Assembly (NCBI GenBank): GCA_036346225.1
Contig: JARFIW010000170.1
Span: 6,696,501 to 6,760,500, forward strand
DNA: 64,000 nucleotides
Origin: Platerodrilus igneus
Taxonomy: Eukaryota; Arthropoda; Insecta; Coleoptera; Lycidae
Direction of reading: 5' to 3'
Part shown: piece by piece, positions 1 to 10,908 of the stretch
How the letters are laid out: the number at the start of each line of letters is the position of its first letter
How positions within the stretch are numbered: position 1 is the stretch's first letter
Made by a program: the position numbers and the translations under genes
Notes under the pieces: generated by a model
Told to the model about the DNA's origin: nothing
Seen by the model: only the letters and a program-made list of their open reading frames with translations
Database searches by the model: none

Positions 1-925
1 CGAACTTTTAAAACTCAGAATTCCACTCATTCCACCATGGCTTTAGCACGAAAAACCAGCTATCAGTTGCAACCGTCAAGCGTACCTAGAAATTCATTCC
101 TCTCCATATCTCTAACGGTCTGCCCATAGGGCCTGCGTCTCTATTTTCCTTGCATTCATGCGTTCATAACCACTATTTTATGTCTCACTCGTGTGTTCCT
201 ACTTTCATTGAGTCCCACTATCGACCTGCTGTCTACGGTTACCGTTCCCTCGCTATATGTGCGCCTTGAAAATCGATATCGTCGACAAACATCTTGCATC
301 TTTGTTTCACCCATTTGTCTTTTGAAATATACTAGTCTGTCACGTGCTTGAAAACTGCTTGTCCTTTTACCAGTTGATGTATTCTCTGACTCCCTTGGTT
401 GCCTTCTAACTGCTCTCTGTCTCTTAAAATTATTGATATTTGCTTCAAAAGTAACATATTTGTTCGTTAACCTGGCTTTTCCGTTGTGCAATACCTTGAA
501 ATGTTATCGTTATGTTTTATAGCTTTCAAAGAAATATTTATTTATTTGAAGCTCTCATTCTCTGAACTCCTCGACCGTTTGGTTAAGTTATTTTGTAGAC
601 TTTTACGAATTACATTAACGTACTTTTTAGTTTACGATGCTAAATAATCCGTTGCATCAATTATTGATTTTTATTTACCGCGAAGCTTTAATATTTGCCT
701 GCAATAGTCAACCTTGTATTAAATTAACGTATACGAATTCTCCATGGTTGTATGCAATAATCAACCTTGTCATCAATCCTACTTGTCCTTACATTAAATT
801 AATGTACACAAACTATTACTTTGAAGCGTAGTAAATAAACTATTATTTTTCTATCTACAGGGTCCTTAATATAAAATTATAAAATATACCTTCTGGGCCT
901 ATTTACACACGTTGACCTTCAACCT
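1..925. other. unassigned AT-rich DNA
   Basis: No gene or known repeat was recognised here. A 111-codon open frame on the minus strand (491 to 156) is rich in Arg, Lys and Ser. It has no recognisable domain, no upstream promoter that I can see and no homologous copy elsewhere in the window, so I do not call it a gene. Confidence 0.4.
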
Positions 926-933
926 ATATAGTA

Positions 934-965
<32 letters not shown>
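926..965. repeat. (AT)n microsatellite bordering LTR-B copy 1
   Basis: An almost pure AT dinucleotide tract with one interruption lies directly against the TGCTGTG start of the repeat at 966. It is the first of about fourteen such tracts in the window, most of which abut the end of a retroelement. Confidence 0.9.
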
Positions 966-2058
966 TGCTGTGATAAGGGGTTGTTTAGGGGTGTATTGAG
1001 CAGCAAGGGTCGTGTAGTAACCATAAATTGCAATAGGAATCAGAAAACTGCATTTATTTAGCAGAAAAATAGGTAATTCATACATTATGTAAATAGCAAG
1101 CATTTAACACCCTGTATATAGACCATAATTAGCTTTAAGCGATGCAAAGAAGCATATCTTTCAAAAATAGAACGCGTATTCAGAAGAAATGATAGTACAT
1201 GTAATTAAACACGCGTTGAGAAGTGTTCTAATTAGTTATAAAACAAATACGAAGTTAAGAGATAAAATCTAACAAAGCTTTATGCAATTATGCTGAAACA
1301 ATAAACATTTTTGATAAGAAAACGCAGTTTCCAAAGACGCATAAAAATACATAAACGAAAGCAGAGTTAAAGTTACGTCATTTATTTTGTACAATTATTG
1401 AAAAGGTGATATCTACACAAAACAACGTATGGTCAAACTAACGAACAATAAGGTATCAAATAAACCATTACACGGAAAACCGAATAAATTACATCAGAAA
1501 CAACTTCGAAATGCAGGGAATATTAAAGACCTGGTTGGTTGAAGTATTTAATTTTAGGATATTTTTCTATTTTAATTTCAATACTGAATTTATTCAATTT
1601 ATATAAAATTTGTAATGAAGTCAACAACAAACATTGCATACGTTAAAATTAGGTAAAATATTATAAAGGGGTCTAGAACGTTCCAGGTTTCTTTGGTAAA
1701 AGGTAGTTTTTGGTGACTTTAGATTGAAATTCAAAGAATATAAATTTTGGGATAAATAATACATACAATATTGATTGATTGAGGAGTGTATTTAAATATT
1801 TTTCAAAAATTGTAAATAATATTTCTTTTCATTATATGAAACTAATTGACTTCGTTTTATCAATTCAAACAAATAGATAATCATAAAGGGGTGGAGAAGA
1901 GAAAAATTGATCATCGTATCATTGTGCACTCTGTGTAGATTAAAAAGGGCTAGCCGTGGCATAATAATAAAATTAGTAAGATTAAATTTGATTTGAGAAC
2001 AAAGAGCGGTGGCGTTAAGTAAAAACGTCATAACACCGAGTACGGCGTTATCATATCA
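966..2058 (+). mobile_element. long LTR-like repeat, family B, copy 1 (1.09 kb)
   Basis: It starts TGCTGTGATAAGGGG and ends CATATCA, with (AT)n on both sides. The first 200 bases align with 2079 onward (same start, same ACACCCTGTATATA block about 140 bases in). The end aligns with 3780-3797 (CGAGTA..CGG..CATATCA). It contains no coding capacity. TG...CA ends and the primer-site-like sequence that follows the sister copy suggest a solo LTR of a retroelement. A non-autonomous DNA element with TGCTGTG/CAGCA inverted ends is the alternative. Confidence 0.6.
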
Positions 2059-2078
2059 ATATATATATATATATATAT
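2059..2078. repeat. (AT)n tract between two family-B copies
   Basis: Pure AT dinucleotide run separating the CATATCA end of copy 1 from the TGCTGTG start of copy 2. Confidence 0.9.
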
Positions 2079-3797
2079 TGCTGTGATAAGGGGTTGTTTA
2101 AGGGTGTACTTTATAGTAAAGGTCGTTTAGAAATGAGAAATCATCATAGGAAGCAGAAAACTGCATTTATTTAGTGAAAGAATTGAAAAATGGAAATAGT
2201 TTGTAAATAGTAAGCAGTCAACACCCTGTATATAAAGTATAAATAGTTTTAAGCGACGCAGATACACATAGAAAGACGCACAGTTAGCGTAGGAATAAGG
2301 AAGACAGGCATTAAGTAGATAGTAAATATTTAACACCATGTAGATAGAGTTTAAGTTAATTTAGATAAGGCAAGTAATGATATTTTTCAGTGGAAGCACG
2401 CGTATTTTGTAAGTAAACATAATAAAGTGTAATTAAACACCCAGTCGAAAGAGTTCCAAACGATTAGGTTAATACGGAGATAGAAATAGAGCTTCAGGTA
2501 GCATAGTAAATGCGTACAAAATAGTTAACCATTTTTAATAAGAAAGGAGATTAAAAATTGCGTAAATAACATGCATATATGAAAATTAAAAGTCGAATTG
2601 CATCAGTTGTTTATGGAAAAGCGAAAAGATTCTTCAAAACACCGCATGTTTGATAACGAAGACAGCTGCGAGCAGGCCACAATTATTTGAAAGCATAGAA
2701 AATTACATCAGAAACTACTTTAAATGTAATTATTTGATTGGTTAAAATGAGCGACGAGTTTGTAGACCATACCCACTGATGGAGTAGGAATGCAATGATA
2801 TATTAACAGGTGCGGTGATAACGAAGTCAGTTTTCAACTCAACAAAGTCCGAGGTGCGCCACTATGAAATAAAGTGATACGTAATAATAATTCAAAGTGA
2901 ATAATTGTAAAAGTGCAAAGATGAAAATTACGATTGCCGATTAAACGTAAGTAGATTTTAGGGAATTTATTTAAACTAAAACAGAATAATAATACGGCTT
3001 CTGAAGCCAGGGAGAAAAAGACAATTTCTAAGTCCGGGGAAAATAAACTACGATTTCCGAGTCCGGAGGATGATAATCCAATTCTAAGTTTTGGGGAAAT
3101 TGATAAGAAGTAATAAGTCTGAATGAGATGACAATAAATTGGGGTGCATAAGGATAAGTTAATAATGGTAGTCCAGAGGGTGATGGCAATAATTTAAATG
3201 CAATGGTTCAAGTGTGTGGATAGACAATATTTCGAATGGGCATGTAATAATCCTGAATTGGGGGAAAATAATTTTTATTCAAATGGATGGCTTAATGCAT
3301 GGGAAATATTAGCTGATGCGTCAATGCGAAGAAAATAGATTAGGTTAGATTTTTAGTTATAAGACATTATTTTTTAATTTTTTATTTGAATATTGAATTT
3401 GCTTAATATAAATGATTGTGAAAAAGTCAACAAAACAGAGGACTTGAATAAGTATAAAGTGCGTGATAGGATAAGAGGTTTTGAACGTTGTACACTTCTT
3501 TTATAAAGATAATAGGTTTTTTTGGTGACTTTGGGTTTGATCAAAAAGTATATGATTTTGATAAATGAGATTTACAACATTAATTAATTGAAAAGTGTAT
3601 TTTAAATAATTTACAAGAACTGTACATAATATTTGTTTCATTATGTAGAATCGAAATAACTGAATTTTATAATTCCAAATAAATGCTAGTCGAGGTCATA
3701 AGATAAAGTTAATGGGAGTGATTTGATAATTTAAACAATCAAGGAGGAGCTATAAGTTGAATACGAAATTGATAACGAGTAAAGCGGTAACATATCA
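2079..3797 (+). mobile_element. long LTR-like repeat, family B, copy 2 (1.72 kb)
   Basis: It has the same TGCTGTGATAAGGGG start and the same GGTAACATATCA end as copy 1, but is about 0.6 kb longer inside, so one of the two carries an indel or they are subfamilies. No open frame of note lies within it. It is followed at once by a primer-site-like sequence and tandem modules (3809-4032), which is the main reason for reading it as an LTR. Confidence 0.6.
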
Positions 3798-3808
3798 AAT
3801 TTTGTTAT

Positions 3809-4031
3809 TGGTCGACAAGGTAGGTTCAAGATAAAATCCAGTTAAGTCCTGGAGGGAGTTTTTAGCAATATAAATAAGCCCAACGTCGGAGATTGAGAAT
3901 TCCAATTCTTGTTTAAACATAGCAATATAAATATGGTCGCCCAAAAAGCTGGGGCGCGAATAATTTAGGGAGCATAGCAATATTAATATGGTCGCCCAAA
4001 CGATGGGGCGCGAATAATTTAGGGAGCATAG

Positions 4032-4032
<1 letters not shown>
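3809..4032 (+). repeat. four tandem primer-binding-site-like modules
   Basis: Four modules follow the family-B LTR, with starts (AGCAATATAAATA) at 3864, 3921 and 3975 and a final AGCA at 4029; the period is 54-57 bases. Each carries a variant of the tRNA-Lys primer-binding site TGGCGCCCAACGTGGGGC. The clearest are TGGTCGCCCAA..CTGGGGCGCGAA (from 3934) and TGGTCGCCCAAACGATGGGGC (from 3989). The first, degenerate one is TGGTCGACAAGGTAGG at 3809. After the fourth, the next AGCAATAT.. start runs straight into (AT)n. Confidence 0.7.

Positions 4033-4071
<39 letters not shown>
4033..4071. repeat. (AT)n tract between family B (+) and family A (-)
   Basis: Pure AT run that begins exactly after the AGCA of the last module and ends at the TGCGGTGG border of an inverted family-A copy. 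Confidence 0.9.
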
Positions 4072-4073
<2 letters not shown>

Positions 4074-6107
4074 CGGTGGTACTCGGGTAAGTTCCTCACC
4101 AACCATAAAATATATTCGAAAATATTTATAAAATTTTCAAATTCGAAAACAGAAAATTTTCCAAAAATTAAATTATACAAAAAAATATTCTTACCCGTTT
4201 TTGACTCTTCCTCGGTTGAATGGCCTTCATCAACTGCTTCCGGCTAGCTCATATGGACCTCCTCTTGGATAGCTATATTCATTCATAATTCTATCATTCA
4301 CGCACTCTCCCAATAAAACCACAAAATACACAAACATACAATCTTTTATTTATTCCTATTTACAAATACAATTTATTATTGTCCATATTTTATTATTCAC
4401 GTTACCCTTCAGTAACTATTATTTTGTAATGTCCTTTATTTAATTTTAAACTCATCAAACACATAAAAAGTACGCGGAGTAAATGGACCTTGAATAATAC
4501 CTTCTCTAAAATTCCTTTACTATAATTTATTTATTTATTTTAATAATCTAAGATAACTGTGGGGTATGGTGAGCTCATAATAACCCATTCTACTTCTGCA
4601 TAATGCACGCCCCTCTACTGTGCATACTCTAAAAATACAAAAAACCAAAGCCATGTACTCTTCAGAAAAATTTCACGTTCTGATGGAACATTTAAAAGCT
4701 TTCTAGACACCTTCAATTTCTAGTTGAATACCGTAATAAAGTTATTTACACAAATTCTGTTCAATACTCAACTAATTCACACTACCTTGAAAAACACTCT
4801 CATACGCCACCCCAATATTTACAGTTTATAGGAATCACAATATTAAATCGTTATCTGGAATTTCTAGAAGATCTTCGCACTGTAGATGATGCCATGAAAA
4901 TTTCTATCCCGCAGCAGGTCGTTTCTCGCAATTACTACGACTTCCATTTCAGTTGATCCGCCAACACCTTCTTCTCGGTGTAACCAAATTCCAAATTTCA
5001 TTTCACAGTAATCTACGTTACTTAATGTACCCGACACGAGTTGATTAAAAATTATAGGTGGTACCTCAATTAAACAATCTCGGCACACTAACCGCGTTTT
5101 AAATTAATTTAGAGGCTACCACTAAGCAATACACTTAAAAATGATTTGTCAATACTTACAACTTCGTGTCAACTTTTATACGTGCCTTTGGGACGATCGA
5201 AATAATAAGGCGCGAAGTTAAAAGACAAGAGAGCGAGTTCTAGTTCTCTAGAGTATTTATGTCTTTCGACTATAACCTCTCCAGGTCCCCAGTTATCCGA
5301 AATCCTGCTCACAACAACACATTCTCACAATTTTGCACTCAACCCCAATTTCAAATCTGCGAATTTCCGTACCTCGTTATAAAATTTCAAGAAACTTACG
5401 CTACACTAACCTCGTGTCTATGTCAAGTCAAACTAACCTATCGACCAATCGTAGATCCAATGACGTTTCTTAAATCCCTCCTCTATTATTGTGGTCTCAT
5501 GCTTATACGTTTTCTACGTCTCATTCTAACCTTGTTTGAGTGGTAGAAAAATCAATATTCTCGTTTGTTCACTGTTTACACACGTGGACTGTCTATGTGA
5601 GTTAAATAACCCCCTCATTAGCATTTCCCGTGAATATAAGCAACGGTTTATCCGACATTCTCTGTAACCATTTGTTATCTACACAATTTAAGCAGAACTT
5701 GACCTTTATAAAAATACGCAGGTGTTCAATCGTAACATTTTAAATAACACTTCTACAAGCTGGATATTCCACGTATTTCAACCCTCTTGATATATTTGTA
5801 CGTTTAGCACCGCGTCTCATCTGGGTATTACCGGATTTTTAAACGCTTTTATGCATATTATACCTCAATAATCGTTCAATTAAATTCAAATTAATTAATA
5901 AATTAATGGCCTTGGCTTCTACTATTTAATTTCTTTGCAAACCTACTTAAATTTCATTAATTATTTATAAAATTTCGTTAATACATGACACTTAAAAATG
6001 AATTAACTAATATAACCTTCGCACGTAATTTCTGGCTGTTCCTTTATACAGGGTGTTTTGAATTTGATTCTTTCGCATTTATTTTTGATAATATAAAAAC
6101 CACTATA
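4072..6107 (-). mobile_element. long LTR-like repeat, family A, minus copy 1 (2.0 kb)
   Basis: Its reverse complement begins TATAGTGG and ends CCACCGCA. It aligns with the copies at 10909 and 17479 through several blocks: the CACCCTGTATA block near the start, CACGTGGA with downstream GCAATATCGAT-like sequence, the GGGTTATTATGAGCTCACCATAC block (around 4580), and a GAAGAGG..GAGCTAGCC block (around 4240). On the minus strand GAAGTT|GTAAGT (near 5156) and ATATAG|CTATCC (near 4254) sit where the sister copies have splice-like sites. No primer-site module is visible at this copy's end. Confidence 0.6.

Positions 6108-6109
<2 letters not shown>

Positions 6110-6143
<34 letters not shown>
6110..6143. 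repeat. (AT)n microsatellite
   Basis: Pure AT tract bordering the start of the minus-strand family-A copy. Translation of this run gives the meaningless Tyr-Ile open frames seen on both strands. Confidence 0.9.
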
Positions 6144-6147
<4 letters not shown>

Positions 6148-7377
6148 GAAACGTGAAAGAGATTGGCGTGGACTGGCCCCAATGACGCATTATGATTCTT
6201 GAAATGGATGACCTTGAAAGTAATAATTAACTCCTTATCTTTAATGCCGTTCACAGACCTCTTGACCATCCATTCGACTAGCTCTCGAAATGTTCAAAAT
6301 TAAAACTACTTTGTTTAACAAAAATTCCTTGTCGAGAGCTTCCAGTAAATATTTTGTTGTTTGTTCTCGATTCAAGATTTTTGCTATACACTTGTTTTAT
6401 CCAACAGGCAGCAGTTTTAAATAAGTTATCGACAAGCTTACGTGCATGTCATTTTCCTTTTAATAAGACTCGTACTGCTTTTCGTACTTATCCCGGGTTT
6501 GCTCCGGTAATGAATTCAAAAATACTGACATTAGGACTTCGGTAATCGTGGATAAAGTCCACGAAATATCGTTGGCGTTGAATTTTTATTGCTTTTAAAA
6601 AAAAACCTTTACTCCTTAAATATTTACAAAAGTAAAAGAATAGGAAACAATGAAGGTACGCGTCTAATTAGTTCCAGGTCTGACACCCTAATGATGCTGA
6701 TGCTGATAAAAGTAAACGTCAGAAATGTGTGTATTGCTCTGGTACAAAGATTTATTTTGACGCGCGGCTATGAAACCAAAAAAAAAGAAAAACAATGTAA
6801 ATACCAAAGCGACTATTTTATAGCTTGCCTAATAATTAAGTATAACTCTTCTCAAAAATGCCGCTTTAACCAACATTTTTAAATCGTCATGTCAAATGCG
6901 TTAATAAAGCCATAATATATACTTTAAATACACCAATGAAGACGTGGACCGAAAGATCGTATGTTTGTGTAAAATACTCAAGCAGTAGTATACAATTACA
7001 ACTTTCTAGGTTGTTCTCAATTCCAAGATTTGTTTAATTAAGTTGACGCTCTCCATGCACCAAACAACTTCCAGGCTACTTCCTTTCCCTTCGAAAAACA
7101 CTGAAACAGCGTAGCATTCAAGAGCTGAAACGCAGAACAATGCTTTCATAAAGGAAATGAAACCTTTAAAAAGATAAATTTTAATAGATATCATTTACAC
7201 TAATGAACCTAAAGTTTCCCCAGCCGAAAGAAATATAACGGATTGTTCGGAACAACAAAACTTTGGTGCTGGAGGAAATGTTATTAAATGAAACAAAGAA
7301 AAATTCATCATTCAGCTAAAACTGAAAGGAACTTCATATTGGAGTTTGTTTATCTGAGACAAAGCTATAACGTAATA
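6144..7377. other. unassigned sequence with a short LINE tail (6640-6705)
   Basis: Mostly unassigned. At 6655-6700 the string GTACGCGTCTAATTAGTTCC, a few CTAATGATG repeats and an A-rich run resemble the LINE tails at 35160, 35470 and 36260. This is therefore probably the 3' tip of the same LINE family. Nothing else is recognisable. Confidence 0.4.
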
Positions 7378-7454
7378 TCATTTAAAATGTAATGGTACGA
7401 ATTCTGACAGGCGCAACCCGAACCGGTGGTGCGCACCCCAACTTGAACGTTGCG

Positions 7455-7500
7455 ACGCTTCAGTGACAGTGGACCGGAGACGTCGGTTTCGGGCAGTTGT
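7455..7500 (+). promoter_or_regulatory. possible core promoter / 5' UTR of the LRR gene
   Basis: The 200 bases before the LRR gene are clearly more GC-rich than their surroundings. They contain a TTCAGT initiator-like hexamer with A at 7462. No TATA box precedes it, and no good downstream promoter element sits at +28. Weak evidence for a TATA-less start site about 130 bases upstream of the ATG. Confidence 0.25.
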
Positions 7501-7595
7501 GGTGGTCTCTGTAAACGACGCGAGTTGAAATGCTCGCGTGTTTATACTTGCGTATTTGTAAAACTTTGGTGTAATGTGTAAAAAAAGCAAGTACC

Positions 7596-9743
7596 ATGCG
7601 TCTTTTGGTTACCTTGATTATGCTAACAATTATTGGTGCAAAATGTTGTCCAATAGAGTGCGTGTGCAATCAAATCTATGAAAATTTATCATCAATTACG
7701 TGTGACTCTGTGTATAATATAACGGAAAAAATCCCCTCTAACGTAAATAAATTAATCTTAGTAAACCTAACGATTTCTGACGTAGACAATTTTTTAGAAA
7801 GAACGGAGAATTTCTCCAATCTTTTCCACTTAGTCTTCAATCATTGTGTCATTCCTAATTTATCCAATGCTAGTTTTAATGGTCTGGAAAAACTTCAATC
7901 ACTGGACTTATCTCAGAACGAAATTAAACATTTACACGATTCAGAAGCAGACTTCAACTTGACTAACTTAAAAGCTTTGGACTTGTCAAAGAACAAAATC
8001 AACGGTATAAAATGTAATGCGTTCAGAACATTAACTTCATTAGAAGTGTTAAACTTAAGTGCGAACTTAATTGACTTGCTTGCTGAAAACATTTTCGGTG
8101 GACTTTCAAAACTCCAGTTCTTAGATATATCGTCAAATAAATTATCCACGCTCCATAGCGACGCTTTCAGACCGCTTTCATCCCTTCAACACTTAAATCT
8201 GAGTAACAACTTACTACAAGTTTTAGATGAAGCGTGTCTTAGCAGCCTACAGCGATTACAACAGTTGGACGTGTCTTGGAATAGGTTAGCACACGTCGCT
8301 CCAGGCAGTCTACAACTTCCTAGTTTATCACGATTACTACTTGTAGGAAATCCTGCACTTGGAGAGCCGCCTCTTCTGGTAGGTCCCGGAAAGCGCCTCC
8401 AGACCGTAGACGCATCACGCACAGGTTTAAAACAAGTGCCTGCTGCTCTGACCCATTCGATAAGAACACTTCGACTTGCCGGAAATTCTATTAGATCGGT
8501 GAGTTGCGGTCAACTTGATTCATACCCTCTTCTCCAGCTTTTAGATTTCACGTCAAATGATCTCGTGGAGATTGAGGACGACGCGTTGGGTCGCCTAGAA
8601 TTACTTTCGATTTTATATCTAACTGACAATAAACTACGCGCTATTCCACGCGATTTACCAGAAAGACTGAAAATCTTACATTTGGAGCATAACCAAATTT
8701 CTCAAATAAAAGCGGGTGATCTTCAGGGAACGCCGGTTTTAGAAGTGCTGCTGTTGAGTGACAATAAACTTAAAGTGGTTGGAGATGGATCCTTTAGTCA
8801 GTTGGGAGTGTTGGCTACATTAGATTTGTCGCGAAATCCCATTAGCGTACTGCCGGTTGGAACTATATCAGGACCACTCCAGCTGCAGGTGCTTAGACTT
8901 TCAAATCTCAATGTAATCTCACCGGCTCAAGAGATGACATTTCCACTTCCTGCGCCCGAGCGTTTAATAACATTAGATTTATCAAACAGTCCTGATTTAG
9001 CACGGCAGTATTTAGCAGACACTGCCGCATTAGCAGCTTCACGAGAACTGCAGGAGCTAAATCTTTCAGGAAACAAATTGCAATTTATTCCTTCTGACTT
9101 GTTACACTTCCTTCCGCAATTACGTATATTGCATCTCTTGGATAACTCCCTTAATTGTAGTAATCTCCAGTGGCTAGCAACGTGGCTGAGACGTCAAGAT
9201 CACACAGAATCACGCAAGGTAGCATGCAACAGTCCTGCAGATTTATTCGGAACTCTCTTAGTAGATTTAGAAACTATTGAATCCACAGATTCGAGTAACG
9301 TTAAGCAACGCTTTACAGCGCAAGCACCCCCATCATTACCTTATAACATAAACGCAACATCTTATCCGACGAAGAAAGAGCAAAATGTAAATGAGTTTAA
9401 TAAACCACGACGACAAAGCGGTAGCATCAAGAATGCTGAGATTACTAAAAATTTATTCATCGCCCCCGAGGAAAACTCATTCAATAATGAAAGTACGCTC
9501 CAGAATGTATATGTAGATTCAAATGAGAATTCTACGGGAACCACGGGAAAAATGTCTATGTTTACTGAGGACAGCCAAGATAATAAATTTACTCACCCTG
9601 GGATGTTAATGTTGGTAGTCGGAGTTCTAAGTGCCAGTGCTCTTATGGCAATGTTAGCCTCAAGATACCGTAAACGCAGAAGTTTAGAAAACCAGGATAA
9701 TATTGAGGTAAGCAGTATACCCAGTGTCACAGAACTTTGGTGA
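7596..9743 (+). CDS. single-pass leucine-rich-repeat membrane protein (715 aa)
   Basis: The frame is uninterrupted and has no intron. Residues 1-16 form a signal peptide, followed by an LRR N-terminal cap (Cys 18, 22, 24, 36). About 18 leucine-rich repeats of the LxxLxLxxN type span roughly residues 75-515. A reduced C-terminal cap follows (Cys near 520 and 544, with WLATWL). Then come an acidic, Asn-rich stalk of about 110 residues, a membrane span at about 668-689 and a basic RYRKRR stop-transfer. The 26-residue cytoplasmic tail ends SVTELW. There is no TIR, kinase or Ig domain, so it is not a Toll receptor. The architecture fits insect LRR adhesion or co-receptor proteins (windpipe, capricious/tartan or LRRC15-like). 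I cannot name the orthologue. The ATG at 7596 is chosen because it directly begins a signal peptide. The only convincing host gene in the window; repeats lie on both sides. Confidence 0.9.
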   Translation: MRLLVTLIMLTIIGAKCCPIECVCNQIYENLSSITCDSVYNITEKIPSNVNKLILVNLTISDVDNFLERTENFSNLFHLVFNHCVIPNLSNASFNGLEKLQSLDLSQNEIKHLHDSEADFNLTNLKALDLSKNKINGIKCNAFRTLTSLEVLNLSANLIDLLAENIFGGLSKLQFLDISSNKLSTLHSDAFRPLSSLQHLNLSNNLLQVLDEACLSSLQRLQQLDVSWNRLAHVAPGSLQLPSLSRLLLVGNPALGEPPLLVGPGKRLQTVDASRTGLKQVPAALTHSIRTLRLAGNSIRSVSCGQLDSYPLLQLLDFTSNDLVEIEDDALGRLELLSILYLTDNKLRAIPRDLPERLKILHLEHNQISQIKAGDLQGTPVLEVLLLSDNKLKVVGDGSFSQLGVLATLDLSRNPISVLPVGTISGPLQLQVLRLSNLNVISPAQEMTFPLPAPERLITLDLSNSPDLARQYLADTAALAASRELQELNLSGNKLQFIPSDLLHFLPQLRILHLLDNSLNCSNLQWLATWLRRQDHTESRKVACNSPADLFGTLLVDLETIESTDSSNVKQRFTAQAPPSLPYNINATSYPTKKEQNVNEFNKPRRQSGSIKNAEITKNLFIAPEENSFNNESTLQNVYVDSNENSTGTTGKMSMFTEDSQDNKFTHPGMLMLVVGVLSASALMAMLASRYRKRRSLENQDNIEVSSIPSVTELW

Positions 9744-10046
9744 CATTTAAGGAACCCGGAAGAAGACAGAACAGTCCTTTACGACAGTATGACTTAATGT
9801 GATGTGATATACAGCATGAAATTGTACCGAGTGTCCACAACAATCTGTCAGAAATGAAATGACATGCTTTTGTAAACTCTCTGTACTTTATAATTTTTGT
9901 ACCAATCAAATACTATTTTGAAACTGATATATATTTTAAATTAATGTATAAATGTGTATAGTTATTGGAAATTTTGCCAAATATTAAATGACATGCTTTA
10001 TACCTGAAAGCAAAAAGCCAAACTAGTTTAGGACTTTGAGTTGATC

Positions 10047-10052
10047 AATAAA
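10047..10052 (+). terminator. polyadenylation signal of the LRR gene
   Basis: AATAAA about 300 bases after the stop codon, in AT-rich 3' UTR-like sequence. It is the first canonical hexamer on this strand downstream of the gene; earlier ATTAAA-like strings (near 9984) are alternatives. Confidence 0.5.
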
Positions 10053-10803
10053 TTCTGCTACATACAGCATTTCTCTACTAAACATGCTTTTCATTTTAAT
10101 GAAGTTTTTAAGAAAATTCGATTAAGACCCTTAAAAGTTCTAGACAAATAATCTGGATAAGAGAAGAAACTTCCCACTTTGTGCTTATTAGAAAAGCTTT
10201 GCATTAAGCTTACAGTTGTTAGAAATTATAATTTTAAAAGCTTTCGAAATATTCCCTATACCTATAATACTAATTCACTTCCGAAAATATTAAAAACTAT
10301 TTTGAATTTGTTCAACCGCTTCTTTGTAATTTTCATATTTATAAATAATAGCTATTTATAGTACTAGTAGGGTATGTGCATTATTATATATGAGTGAGAC
10401 ACTTAACGACGAGGTCATAGTCCGAATCGTGTAATTTAACGAATGTAATAAAAGGTGCCGTTGCCACAAGTGTACTACACAAAATTTTATTTAGAACTGC
10501 GAAAAATTTGATCTACAACAACCTAAAATTGAGAAAAATCTAAAATTAACTCCAGTTTGTAAGTTTTGATTCAAAATCAGAAGCAAAGGCAGACAAACTT
10601 GTTATAAACAAAATTAAGTTTAGGTTTTTATATTTTCTTGTGAAAGTAATGGTGTTGAGTGAAATAATGAACATTCAGAAACAGAAAACCTGTTTGTTCT
10701 TAATCAAAATAATAATCATTAAACTGTGATATCTTTCTTTAATATTTCAGTTAAAATTTTTAAAAGGACATTTTTTTATAATTCAAGTAAGTTAAATTAC
10801 GTA
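10053..10803. other. unassigned AT-rich sequence downstream of the LRR gene
   Basis: No gene, repeat family or RNA recognised; only short chance open frames. Confidence 0.4.
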
Positions 10804-10804
10804 A

Positions 10805-10836
<32 letters not shown>

Positions 10837-10892
10837 GAGAAAGAGAAAGAGAGAGAGAGAGAGAGAAAGAGAGAAAGAAAGAGAGAGAGAGA
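10804..10892. repeat. compound (AT)n / (GA)n microsatellite
   Basis: About 15 AT units pass directly into some 60 bases of GA-rich repeat (GAGAAA and GA units). It lies 15 bases before the start of family-A copy 10909. Confidence 0.9.
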
Positions 10893-10908
10893 TGGAGAAG
10901 ATATATAT

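Noticed and set aside
4020..4075. Open frames rich in Tyr-Ile (also at 6110, 10804, 13052, 15640, 52786)
   Set aside because: They are translations of (AT)n microsatellites on either strand, not proteins.
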